DNA of 36,869 nucleotides from a virus: positions 1 to 36,869 of the IMG/VR virus record IMGVR_UViG_3300037882_001600. One strand, written 5' to 3'. Both the position numbers and the translations under genes were made by a program. Numbering within the stretch: position 1 is the stretch's first letter; each line of letters begins with the position of its first letter. Below are positions 1-7,425 of this stretch, piece after piece. The notes under the pieces are model-generated. The model was not told where the DNA came from. It did no database searches and worked only from the letters and a program-made list of their open reading frames with translations.

Positions 1-102
1 AAGGTATTGCAAAAACCAATAACTGAGGAACTGAGGCGCATTGAGTTAATAAAACAAAAAATTGGTGATATTGGCACCGGCCCAACATTTGAAGGCGAAT
101 AA
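1..102 (+). CDS. C-terminal end of an unidentified gene (5' truncated by window)
   Basis: An open frame from base 1 runs in phase to a TAA at 100-102 and gives 33 residues, charged and ending in TFEGE. The stop overlaps the ATG of the endolysin gene (TAATG), which is the kind of junction seen between co-translated genes and supports real coding. The fragment is too short to identify. Because it sits directly before the lysis genes it could be a late structural or lysis-accessory protein. Confidence 0.5.
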   Translation, partial: KVLQKPITEELRRIELIKQKIGDIGTGPTFEGE

Positions 103-533
103 TGAGCAATTTTACCATTGAGGAACTGACGTTTTCAGAGCGTGCCAGAGCGCAAGGCATTGACAACACACCAACGCCAGAAGCGCTTGAGAATATCAAT
201 GTCTTGATGGCCGGGCTTGAAAAGGTTAGAGCCCTACTAGGCAAGCCCATGCTTATCAGCTCAGGGTACAGGTGCCCCGAGCTAAACAAAGCCGTTGGCG
301 GGGCTAAAAACTCGGCGCACGTAGACGGATTTGCGGCTGATTTTACCTGCCCACAATTTGGGACACCGGACAAGGTTGTGAGGGCTATCGCGGCCAGTGG
401 CATCAAGTTCGATCAATGCATTTTCGAGGACATGGGCAGCCGCTGGGTGCATATCAGTTTTGCGCCAGCTATGCGCCAGCAGGTTTTGACAATCAACAAA
501 CGGGGTACGTTTAGCGGCGTAGTGAAAACCTAA
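102..533 (+). CDS. Endolysin, M15-family zinc peptidase
   Basis: Probable cell-wall-cutting lysin of the zinc D-Ala-D-Ala carboxypeptidase-like M15 family (143 aa, a normal length for the single-domain phage forms). The sequence shows the family hallmarks: SSGYRCPELN at about 53-62, SAHVDGFAADF at 71-81, giving zinc ligands H73 and D80, and WVHISF at 115-120, giving the third ligand H117. These enzymes cleave peptide bonds in peptidoglycan cross-links. No signal peptide is visible, so export should depend on the holin encoded next, 11 bp downstream. The ATG overlaps the stop of the preceding frame. Confidence 0.85.
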   Translation: MSNFTIEELTFSERARAQGIDNTPTPEALENINVLMAGLEKVRALLGKPMLISSGYRCPELNKAVGGAKNSAHVDGFAADFTCPQFGTPDKVVRAIAASGIKFDQCIFEDMGSRWVHISFAPAMRQQVLTINKRGTFSGVVKT

Positions 534-544
534 TCGGAGGCATC

Positions 545-937
545 ATGGCGATAGACCCATTAACAGCGGCATTTGAAATAGGCTCAAAAGTAATTGAACG
601 GCTTTGGCCAGACCAGACCCAGCAAGACGTAGCCAAACTTGAGTTGCTGAAAATGCAACGCACCGGCGAGCTGTCTGAGTTTATGGCCGCCGCCGATATT
701 GTCAAAACAGAGGCACAAAGCGAGTCTTGGCTGGCTTCGTCTTGGCGGCCTATACTCATGCTTACCTTCGGTGCTTTAATCGTTGCACGGTGGTTTGGGT
801 GGGCAGCGCCGAACCTTAGCGAGGCGGAGTATTTGAAGCTATGGAGTATTGTCGAGCTCGGTCTTGGCGGCTATGTCATCGGGCGCAGCGCTGAAAAAAT
901 AATCCCAAGCATGGCAGCGGCTATCTCAAAAAAATAG
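545..937 (+). CDS. Holin, 3-TM superfamily
   Basis: A 130-aa protein that matches the general plan of the three-TM holins, a group that also includes the GTA-release type. It has an amphipathic N-terminal half, then WLASSWRPILMLTFGALIVA (about 62-81), whose WRP motif at the head of the membrane segment is characteristic. A second hydrophobic stretch (about 95-112, ending GGYVIG) and a short charged tail follow. It would form inner-membrane lesions that release the adjacent endolysin. A good ribosome-binding site (GGAGG) precedes the ATG. It is the last plus-strand gene before the convergent junction. Confidence 0.75.
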   Translation: MAIDPLTAAFEIGSKVIERLWPDQTQQDVAKLELLKMQRTGELSEFMAAADIVKTEAQSESWLASSWRPILMLTFGALIVARWFGWAAPNLSEAEYLKLWSIVELGLGGYVIGRSAEKIIPSMAAAISKK

Positions 938-966
938 CAATTACAAACTAAGCAACCGTTCGAATC

Positions 967-1020
967 GGGGTTGTCTTTTGGTGGTTGATGGTAATGTATC
1001 AACCCATGAACGACAACCCC
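967..1020. terminator. Nested inverted repeat between convergent operons, likely bidirectional terminator
   Basis: Arms GGGGTTGTC (967-975) and GACAACCCC (1012-1020) enclose a second pair, GGTTGAT (983-989) and ATCAACC (998-1004). The element lies between the end of the plus-strand holin (937) and the end of the minus-strand ATPase gene (1043), where a two-way terminator is expected. No long U-tract follows, so termination strength is uncertain. The right arm is part of a 25-bp repeat that recurs at 6814-6838. Confidence 0.5.
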
Positions 1021-1042
1021 GCCACACCCCGCCTAATCACGC

Positions 1043-2299
1043 CTAATCATCACCATTGGAAGCCCCGCCAGCACGATACATGGATTCCCGCAATTTTGAC
1101 GTTGGAACTGTCGCATGCGAAGCCACCAGTGTGGCTGAATCCCCACTCTTCTCCAATCGGATGTAGCCTGCCCGAACACAACCTGCCAAAACATCTTCGA
1201 AGTCGCGCATGGAAGGAAAATGCATATGCACGAATCTGTAGGCTTCCATGTAAGGAACCCTGACACGACTTTGCACAAAACTGATAAGTTTTTCTGTGTA
1301 CAGAGCCGCATCTGACTTCCCGATTTTGTTGAACACAAACTGCATGTCAGGTTCAAGGTCACTGACCATTGTTTCAGCAAGTGCAAGGTGCTGGTCAGTG
1401 ATTACCAAGACATCGCTGGATGATGCCGCCAACACCATCGCAAGCTTATGGATGTGGGTCTGCTTTCTAGCCAAGTAGCCGCCGAATCGGTCATCTTCCA
1501 AGGCAGCTGGTCTTATTGTGTTGTGCTTTTCATACCAGATGGTTCCCCAGCGAATGGCCTTTTCACTGAGCACATAAGGTCCGGAAAGCGTCGTGTGAAT
1601 GTGTTCAAGGTCAGCACGGAGCTTCTCCCGCTGTGCGCCAAAGTCTGAAGAAACCTCAAGCCCTGGATACGCGATGAAGCGTTCCTTTTTGTCGGCATAC
1701 ACAAAGATGCAACGGCTGGTGAAACCGCCGCCGATCATGTATTCTGGGAAGTTTCCGGCAATCCAGCTTGGTGTGGTGCAGGCAATGAGGTTTATCCAAG
1801 GATTCACAACAGAGTCATTGCCACTATGCTTGGTTTCCTTGCGGAACTCACCTTTTTTGCCATCCCAAAGCGACACAAGCAGATCAACCATTTGCTTGTC
1901 GCTGGGGTCGAGCAAATTGCCGAACTCAGAGGACTCCAATGTGATTGGTGACATGACATGGGTTTCACTTTGGAACTCAAAGCCTGTTTGTGCATTGGCG
2001 AAAGTCGTCACAAGGGCCTGCCATGTCACAACGTCTGGACCAAACTTCACGCCTGGTACATCCTTGAGAATTTCCATAGCAATGCCGACTGTTGTGGATT
2101 TGCTGACAACACCAGGTGGCGCCACAAACACAATGTAGAAGTTTGGGTACCAATTAAAGTAGGCTTGGTCAATCCAAACCTTGCGTTCAAGGGCGCCTGC
2201 GATAGCGGAAACACCAGCCCAAAAATACATGTGCTTTGGTGCTTCGCCATGACCTGCATACTCCATGAAAGCTGTGAGCCAATCAGCGTGGTTTCGCAT
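1043..2299 (-). CDS. DUF3987-like P-loop ATPase, putative replicative helicase
   Basis: A 418-aa protein resembling the DUF3987 group of phage replication ATPases. It has a Walker A-like APPGVVSKST (60-69, with S in place of the usual G before K), an acidic segment near SPITLESSEFGNLL (117-130) that may serve as Walker B, a CTTPSW segment typical of the family, and GGGFTSRCIFVYAD, which resembles the family arginine region. I chose the ATG at 2299 and not the longer frame from 2410. It overlaps the polymerase stop (TAATG) and has a GGGGGA ribosome-binding site. Adjacency to the polymerase suggests it is the replicative helicase or helicase-primase partner. No other DnaB- or T7 gp4-like helicase is visible. 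Confidence 0.6.
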   Translation of the reverse strand: MRNHADWLTAFMEYAGHGEAPKHMYFWAGVSAIAGALERKVWIDQAYFNWYPNFYIVFVAPPGVVSKSTTVGIAMEILKDVPGVKFGPDVVTWQALVTTFANAQTGFEFQSETHVMSPITLESSEFGNLLDPSDKQMVDLLVSLWDGKKGEFRKETKHSGNDSVVNPWINLIACTTPSWIAGNFPEYMIGGGFTSRCIFVYADKKERFIAYPGLEVSSDFGAQREKLRADLEHIHTTLSGPYVLSEKAIRWGTIWYEKHNTIRPAALEDDRFGGYLARKQTHIHKLAMVLAASSSDVLVITDQHLALAETMVSDLEPDMQFVFNKIGKSDAALYTEKLISFVQSRVRVPYMEAYRFVHMHFPSMRDFEDVLAGCVRAGYIRLEKSGDSATLVASHATVPTSKLRESMYRAGGASNGDD

Positions 2300-4683
2300 T
2301 ATGAGCAATCCCCCCAGGATTTTGTGGATGTTTTGATTCCGACTGGGATAACCAGCGGGTCTGCATATGGCAGGATAATTTCTGCTGCTTTCAGGATGTC
2401 TGGGCGGCATTTGTGGTCGAGCGCAGTCGGGTACTGACCTGCCAAGGAATCGTGGACTTGCAGGAGAACCTCCACATCTTTAAGGTGTGTGTCGATTTTA
2501 ACATACGCCCTGTTGATAATACAGGCCACCGTTGATTGTGGGATCCACGCAGCTGCCTGATTGAAGATTGTCCCTTCGATTCGGTCAAAGAAATAGCAAC
2601 GGTACCCGAACACATTCTGCACCATCTTCCTTTTAAGCACTTGATCTTTGAGGTTATCCTGCCACTTTTTGATACGTGGGAAGCGGCCAAAATACCACTT
2701 TTGAGTTTTTTCGGCCTCTGACACAGAAAGCCCGAGTCGTTCAGCGAGACCTTTTGCAGTTCCCAAATAATTGGTGCCGTGAGCAAAAGCCTTGAATGTC
2801 TGTCTGCGCGGGTCTTTTTTGTTGATGGTCGGGTCGTGGTAGAACTCCTTGGCAATTTCAGTGTATGGGTCAAGGCCTTGCCTGAGCATGTCTTTCATCT
2901 CAGTTTCGTCGGATTCCCAAACGACAATCCGCAAGTCAGCAGAACTCAAGTCAATGTCGAAAAAAGTCATGCCTGGGTCTGGGATGAAAAGGGTTCTGAC
3001 ATTGGGGAGTTCCAAATCATCTGGGCTTCCACCACCACCGCCGGATGGGATGTTTTGCAAGTTTGTCCCAGTACCAAAGGCATTCTTTTTGGAGCTGAAC
3101 CGATAGGTTTCTGTACCGCCAATGTTGAAGGTGCAGCGCATGCGAGAATCTTGGTCAAGCGGGGCACTCACAAAGGTGTTGAAGAAAACACCAAGACTCC
3201 GCATTTCAGAGATTTTCTTGAGCAACGGCCTGAGCACTGGGTTGGAGTCAGAAAGCTTGCGCAAAGCCTCGTCATCGCAACTTGGGCGTTTGGTTTTCCG
3301 ATTCAACACTGGCTGAAGCTTAAGCTCTTCATAAAGGAGCTGCTGCATTTGGGAACTTGATGCAATGTTCAAGGGCCGCCCAACAGCAAAGTCGACATAT
3401 TCCTGACGTACCATAATCTCGTTCTGAAGCTTCATGGCGAAGTTCGAGCGCTGAGCGATGTCAAAGCGAACACCTCGGTGCATGCTTCGAAGCACCGGAA
3501 AAAACAGTGATTGTTGGAAGTCATGAACTTCCCGCATACCCATCTTGTCGACAGTTTCCTGAATCTTCTCATCCACCTCAAAGGTGATGACGCAGTCTTT
3601 GCAGTTGTATGTCCAATGCTTTTCTTCACCATCTGAAGGTACCCAGCCCCTGCCTTCCTCCTTCCAGAAAAGGTGGAAGTCACAATACATCGACGAAAGG
3701 AAGTCAAGGCTTTTCTGCATGTTACCAAACAGAGAATGCTGAGCAATCAGAGTGTCACGCACAAGGTTTGGTGTGAACAGCCAATGACGCATGATGTACT
3801 GGGCATCATAGTTGAAGTTCTGACCAATTATGTGGCAATTAGGGTGGGTCAAAAGCTTGTAGAGTGCATAGACGATTGTAGGTTCTTCTTGCTCAGACCA
3901 ATAACCTGTTGGTTTGCTGGAATCCATGAACGGTATGCAGATTGCCTTGGTCTTACTCCAAGCAATGCCTAGGCAGCTGATATGCCCAGCGCGGGTTTCG
4001 ATGTCGACAGCCAACTTTCCAGGTGCGCGCTGGCACTGTTCGAATAGCTGGTGCAAAACGGCCAGAACGGTGTCGAATCGTGGGCGTAAAATGAATTCAT
4101 ATTGTGGGCCTAAAACCTCACGATATTCAGATTCTTTCTTAGCCCTTCTCAGATCATGCACCATGATTGGCCGCCAGCTCCAGTTCTTCATCACCATACC
4201 TGGCTGAAAGGTTGGGATGACTTTTGGGCGATAGTCCAGGGAAAGGTTGAGGTAATCATCAACCTGCATGATGCTTGACCTCCACGAGGTTATCCCCCAC
4301 TCCCCTGTCAGCATCCACATCGCAACATTGCCAAGGGCGATGATGACGTTGGGCTGGCACATTTCAATCTCGCGCCGCAGAAAGTCCATGTGCTCCTGCA
4401 CAACGCGCAAGCAAAACTTGTCCCGCACAAGCACATGCTGGGGAGTGATCTGCTTTTTTGTTTCTGCGATTACTTCGGTGATGTCGTTGCCAAGTGGGCG
4501 GAGCTTCAGAGCTGCCGTAACGTAGCTGAGGCTAAGCATAATACCTGCCTCGGAAAGCATCTTAGCAAGTTCATCGCCTGAGTAACCGCAAAACATTCTG
4601 CCTTTTTGTATGTCTTCGTAACCTGGAAAGTCACCTACGATCATAACTTTAGCCGGACAAGGGCCTGTTGGTTGGATTTGCAT
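2299..4683 (-). CDS. Family A DNA polymerase with N-terminal uracil-DNA-glycosylase-like domain
   Basis: A 794-aa fusion. Residues about 11-185 follow the family 4/5 UDG plan: VGDFPGYEDIQKGRMFCG (16-33), then TAALKLRPLGND (56-67), then PTFQPG (157-162). The usual acidic residue of GExPG is D and the usual His of HPS is Q160, so glycosylase activity is doubtful. Next comes a 3'-5' exonuclease: DIE (D227, E229), N289-x3-D293 and Y359-x3-D363. The polymerase domain has motif A with D578 (DLSSADLR), motif B R627-x3-K631-x7-Y639, and motif C HDS (D745). No 5' nuclease domain is present. By alignment to E. coli Pol I, F762 is H635, E710 is D583 and E883 is S746. This is the phage replicative polymerase. 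Confidence 0.9.
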   Translation of the reverse strand: MQIQPTGPCPAKVMIVGDFPGYEDIQKGRMFCGYSGDELAKMLSEAGIMLSLSYVTAALKLRPLGNDITEVIAETKKQITPQHVLVRDKFCLRVVQEHMDFLRREIEMCQPNVIIALGNVAMWMLTGEWGITSWRSSIMQVDDYLNLSLDYRPKVIPTFQPGMVMKNWSWRPIMVHDLRRAKKESEYREVLGPQYEFILRPRFDTVLAVLHQLFEQCQRAPGKLAVDIETRAGHISCLGIAWSKTKAICIPFMDSSKPTGYWSEQEEPTIVYALYKLLTHPNCHIIGQNFNYDAQYIMRHWLFTPNLVRDTLIAQHSLFGNMQKSLDFLSSMYCDFHLFWKEEGRGWVPSDGEEKHWTYNCKDCVITFEVDEKIQETVDKMGMREVHDFQQSLFFPVLRSMHRGVRFDIAQRSNFAMKLQNEIMVRQEYVDFAVGRPLNIASSSQMQQLLYEELKLQPVLNRKTKRPSCDDEALRKLSDSNPVLRPLLKKISEMRSLGVFFNTFVSAPLDQDSRMRCTFNIGGTETYRFSSKKNAFGTGTNLQNIPSGGGGGSPDDLELPNVRTLFIPDPGMTFFDIDLSSADLRIVVWESDETEMKDMLRQGLDPYTEIAKEFYHDPTINKKDPRRQTFKAFAHGTNYLGTAKGLAERLGLSVSEAEKTQKWYFGRFPRIKKWQDNLKDQVLKRKMVQNVFGYRCYFFDRIEGTIFNQAAAWIPQSTVACIINRAYVKIDTHLKDVEVLLQVHDSLAGQYPTALDHKCRPDILKAAEIILPYADPLVIPVGIKTSTKSWGDCS

Positions 4684-4692
4684 TTTGGTGCC

Positions 4693-5373
4693 TTAAAAAG
4701 CGTTAGTGTCTGGGGATTGAGCTTTGTTGGTGATAGTGTCCTCGGCAGATTTGATGGGGAGCGACCCTACAGAAAAATCAGACACATCCAAGAACTTTGG
4801 ATTGTCAAAGAGTAACTCGCTGCTTCCAGCGGCGGCTCCCCCAATCGAGCCACGAAGTCTACGAAGCAGCTCATTATTCTTTTCGATTGAAGCTATTAAG
4901 CGCTCCTTAGCTCCGTCTTTATCAAAGTAGCTTGCAGCTGCCTGCTTAGTAGCTTCAATTGTTTCCTTGGAGATGTTTTGGTAGAGAATGTCCATAGCGG
5001 CATCCAGTGTTGCCGGCATTACAGCATCCGACCAACCATACTGCTGATGTACTTTACCCTTTTCTTTTATCAAAGCTTTTGCCAGCAAACAATAGTTAAT
5101 CAAGTCATGCAAACGGCCTTCAATGGGTTCTGATAGCTTTTGCTCAAAACCTTCAGCATCCTTTTTGACGTAATTGGCCAAACTGTCATAGTGCTTTGAC
5201 ATGTACACGAATAAAACTTGCAACGGCGTTGTGCCTGTCAAAGAGGCGCCTCGCTTAAAGTTTGCCAACCGGTCACCACCCCCAGCATATTCACGACCTT
5301 TTGCAATCAACAATTCAGCCGTCGCTGTAACAGTCTCTCTTACCACCTCGTCAAAATCTTTTTGATTCATCAT
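4693..5373 (-). CDS. NMAD1 (DUF1599)-like nucleotide-modification-associated protein
   Basis: A 226-aa protein whose first 105 residues resemble the nucleotide modification associated domain 1 family: KGREYAGGGDRLANFKRG, then VYMSKHYDSL, then GRLHDLINYCLLAKALI. The C-terminal half is helical, has no motif I recognise and ends in a polar tail. The family is named from gene neighbourhoods of base-modifying enzymes, and here it follows a DNA methyltransferase directly. The ATG overlaps the methyltransferase stop, and a second ATG lies one codon in. The biochemical role is not known to me. A part in preparing or recognising a modified nucleotide is inference from the family and its neighbours. 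Confidence 0.55.
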   Translation of the reverse strand: MMNQKDFDEVVRETVTATAELLIAKGREYAGGGDRLANFKRGASLTGTTPLQVLFVYMSKHYDSLANYVKKDAEGFEQKLSEPIEGRLHDLINYCLLAKALIKEKGKVHQQYGWSDAVMPATLDAAMDILYQNISKETIEATKQAAASYFDKDGAKERLIASIEKNNELLRRLRGSIGGAAAGSSELLFDNPKFLDVSDFSVGSLPIKSAEDTITNKAQSPDTNAF

Positions 5374-6728
5374 TCTTCCCCAAAGTCAAGTTCTGTTTCA
5401 AATGCCTCAATATCTTGAAGGCGCTTCATTGCAATTGCGAAATACTCTTTGTTAAGTTCAAGGCCTGTTGCTTGGCACTTGAATCCATGAGCTGCCGGAA
5501 AGATTGGCCCAGTTCCTGCAAAGCAGTCCAAGACTTTTGCGCCAGCATGCACAGAGCGCTGCAGCAGGTTTTGGAACAACGCAACCGGCTTCTGCGCACC
5601 ATGCGACATGTTTTCATCGGCAGTCGTCGTAATGACATCTGGGTAGATGTGGGTGACTGGCTTTTTGCCTTTGATTGCATACAGCAACATTTCATATTGG
5701 CGGCGCGGACCACATTCTGGCAAGGGCACTCGGCCTGAGTTCGGCTTTGTGCAGATAAATGGGGTGCGGAACACGTACCAACCAGCTTCTTGCATCATAG
5801 CTTTTAGCTCATGGAATCTGTCGATGTCGCAAAAGACATAAGCATGAGCTTCCGGCTTCGTCACAACAAAACTGAGTTGACACCATGCACTCATTAACTT
5901 TTTCCAACTTTCATAACTGTCATCATAATGATGTTCGATGCCAGAAAGTTTGCCGCCCCCATCACCAAAAGCTTGTGCATCCATGCCATAAGGCGGATCA
6001 GTTAAAATCACGTCGAATTGGCCAACATTTTCTGGCTCTTGCATCCAGTCAAGGCAATCAACATTCAGCAGCGTGTGGCTCTGTACTCCGAAGGTTTTAC
6101 CAACCTCTGTCGCCAGCGCAATGTTCTTCTCACGAACTTCCTGCTTCTTGAGGATTTTAAAGGCTTCATCAGCAGACTTGGCCTTAGCAATCAGCGGATT
6201 CTGCAATTGAGAGCCAACTAGAATCTCTTTTCTCGCCTCATTGACATGAAAGCTGTTGGTGCCCTTTGCGATTTCCGTGGCTGTCACTGTCGGCGTCGGG
6301 ATTGGTGTTCCAGCAGCTTCGGCCTGTTTGCAGCGAAGCCTGTGCAGACGCTCTTTGGCACCGGCATGTTCTTGCCATGTCAAGTCTTTGCGTTTAATGT
6401 TTTCTTCAAGTTCGGCTTCCTCTGCGGCAAGTTCATCCAGATTACCGAGCGACACAAAGGGGACAAGCCCATCTTCGTAGAAGCCGCCGTTATAGAAGAA
6501 TGAACCGCCAAGCTCAAATAAATCGCTGATTGCACGCAAGCGTCGCTCACCGGCAACAAGGAAGAGCTGGGAACCGACTTGGCGTACAACTGGGGCATGC
6601 AACAATCCGTTATCACGGATGGATTCGGTCAGTTCCATTAACGCTTCTGGGTCAAATTCTCGGCGCTGACGGTTTTCTGGGATTAGGATATTTTTAAGCT
6701 GTGTTTGGTGCGTCATTAGATGGTGCAT
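5370..6728 (-). CDS. ParB-like domain fused to DNA N-methyltransferase
   Basis: A 452-aa protein. An N-terminal ParB/sulfiredoxin-type domain (about 8-125) contains IRDNGLLHAPVV and the GERR signature (60-63). A C-terminal amino-methyltransferase domain (about 215-440) has DPPY (244-247), HGAQKP (376-381) and the SAM-binding DCFAGTG (401-407). DPPY before FxGxG is the order of the beta class of N6-adenine/N4-cytosine enzymes. Such fusions are common in phages and probably methylate phage DNA against host restriction. The start at 6728 has AGAGGG six bases upstream; a second ATG lies at 6716. A terminator-like hairpin sits only about 20 bp before the gene. Confidence 0.85.
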   Translation of the reverse strand: MHHLMTHQTQLKNILIPENRQRREFDPEALMELTESIRDNGLLHAPVVRQVGSQLFLVAGERRLRAISDLFELGGSFFYNGGFYEDGLVPFVSLGNLDELAAEEAELEENIKRKDLTWQEHAGAKERLHRLRCKQAEAAGTPIPTPTVTATEIAKGTNSFHVNEARKEILVGSQLQNPLIAKAKSADEAFKILKKQEVREKNIALATEVGKTFGVQSHTLLNVDCLDWMQEPENVGQFDVILTDPPYGMDAQAFGDGGGKLSGIEHHYDDSYESWKKLMSAWCQLSFVVTKPEAHAYVFCDIDRFHELKAMMQEAGWYVFRTPFICTKPNSGRVPLPECGPRRQYEMLLYAIKGKKPVTHIYPDVITTTADENMSHGAQKPVALFQNLLQRSVHAGAKVLDCFAGTGPIFPAAHGFKCQATGLELNKEYFAIAMKRLQDIEAFETELDFGEE

Positions 6729-6749
6729 TGGGAACCCTCTGATTGATGT

Positions 6750-6770
6750 AAAAACCCCCTCACGGGGGTC
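6750..6770 (-). terminator. Rho-independent terminator or attenuator
   Basis: Read on the minus strand this is ACCCCC-GTGA-GGGGGT followed by TTTT: six G:C-rich pairs, a tetraloop and a U-tract, the classic intrinsic form. It follows the SSB-like gene (ends 6854) and lies just before the ribosome-binding site of the ParB-methyltransferase gene. Confidence 0.8.
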
Positions 6771-6853
6771 AAATGATTGATAGTGGGGTTGCCGGTGTGG
6801 GGGCGGTGTGTTAGTATCAACCCCTCAAAGACAACCCCGATTGCAAACCCTAC
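6771..6853 (-). promoter_or_regulatory. Leader region with the second copy of the 25-bp repeat
   Basis: Between the SSB-like gene and the terminator lies 6814-6838, which matches 996-1020 at 22 of 25 positions; on the minus strand it reads GGGGTTGTC-N7-GGTTGATAC. GGGGTTG (6785-6791) can pair with CAACCCC (6832-6838). I see no convincing sigma70 -35/-10 pair here. It may be a protein-binding site, a structured leader, or the regulated start of the polymerase operon. Confidence 0.4.
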
Positions 6854-7300
6854 TTAGGCATGTGCAACGGCTTCAACATCAGCCAACACACTTTGTTCAT
6901 GAATGCGATGCTTGATTTTGATTTTGGCCATACGACCAGTCAGCATGTTGAAGCTGAAAGGGTTTCCGGCTTTATTCAGATCAGTGGCTTCACGCAAACG
7001 GCCCAAGGAAATGTTGCGGCCCTTGCCCATATCAAGCTGCCCATCATCAGTGATGTCAAGCATAACGCCTTGAATGATTTTGACCTCTTTGCGGCCCAAG
7101 AGCTCTTTGAGTTCAGGCGAGTCGATGTCCCAGGTTAGGTTGAGCTTGAGACCTGAAACAGATGGGTCATCCTTTTTTGCCCAAGTTGCGACTTTTACGT
7201 CCCTGACAACAGCGAGGTACTCGCCAACTGGAATCGGTACGGAAACGGTGTCATTGGCTGAGGTTATAGTCAGGTCTAGGAATTGGTCTGGATTAAACAT
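6854..7300 (-). CDS. Probable single-stranded DNA-binding protein (DUF669-like)
   Basis: A 148-aa protein with a beta-rich pattern (VPIPVGEYLAVVRDVKV, then GLKLNLTWDI, then FSFNMLTGRMAKIKIKHR) resembling small phage proteins of the DUF669/SSB-like kind. These usually lie beside a RecA-like ATPase of the Sak4 type, as here. Such proteins coat single-stranded DNA and cooperate with the annealing ATPase. The resemblance is by pattern only, since there is no catalytic motif to confirm it. It is transcribed from a candidate promoter in the 125-bp gap upstream and is followed by a strong terminator, so it may form its own unit for high expression. Confidence 0.45.
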   Translation of the reverse strand: MFNPDQFLDLTITSANDTVSVPIPVGEYLAVVRDVKVATWAKKDDPSVSGLKLNLTWDIDSPELKELLGRKEVKIIQGVMLDITDDGQLDMGKGRNISLGRLREATDLNKAGNPFSFNMLTGRMAKIKIKHRIHEQSVLADVEAVAHA

Positions 7301-7379
7301 TGAAAGCTCCGAAAAAAGATTGATTAAGTAAGTTGCATTATGTTAGCCCTTTTAGCGGGGCCAGCGCTTTTGAATGATT

Positions 7380-7409
7380 ACATTAGCATGGGTTTGGTTT
7401 GCCTGTCAA
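7380..7409 (-). promoter_or_regulatory. Candidate sigma70 promoter for the SSB-like gene
   Basis: On the minus strand a perfect -35 TTGACA (7409-7404) is followed after 18 bases by TAATGT (7385-7380), a fair -10. It lies 80 bases before the ATG at 7300 and in the right direction. Confidence 0.5.
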
Positions 7410-7425
7410 TTGTTGATTGGTAAGT

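Noticed and set aside
955-975. T-arm-like CCGTTCGAATCGG, suggesting a tRNA
   Set aside because: No acceptor, D-arm or anticodon stem can be built around it; the following bases belong to the inverted repeat.
1599-2138. 179-codon frame (plus) opposite the DUF3987 gene
   Set aside because: It is a shadow frame with no ribosome-binding site or domain; the minus-strand gene has clear family motifs.
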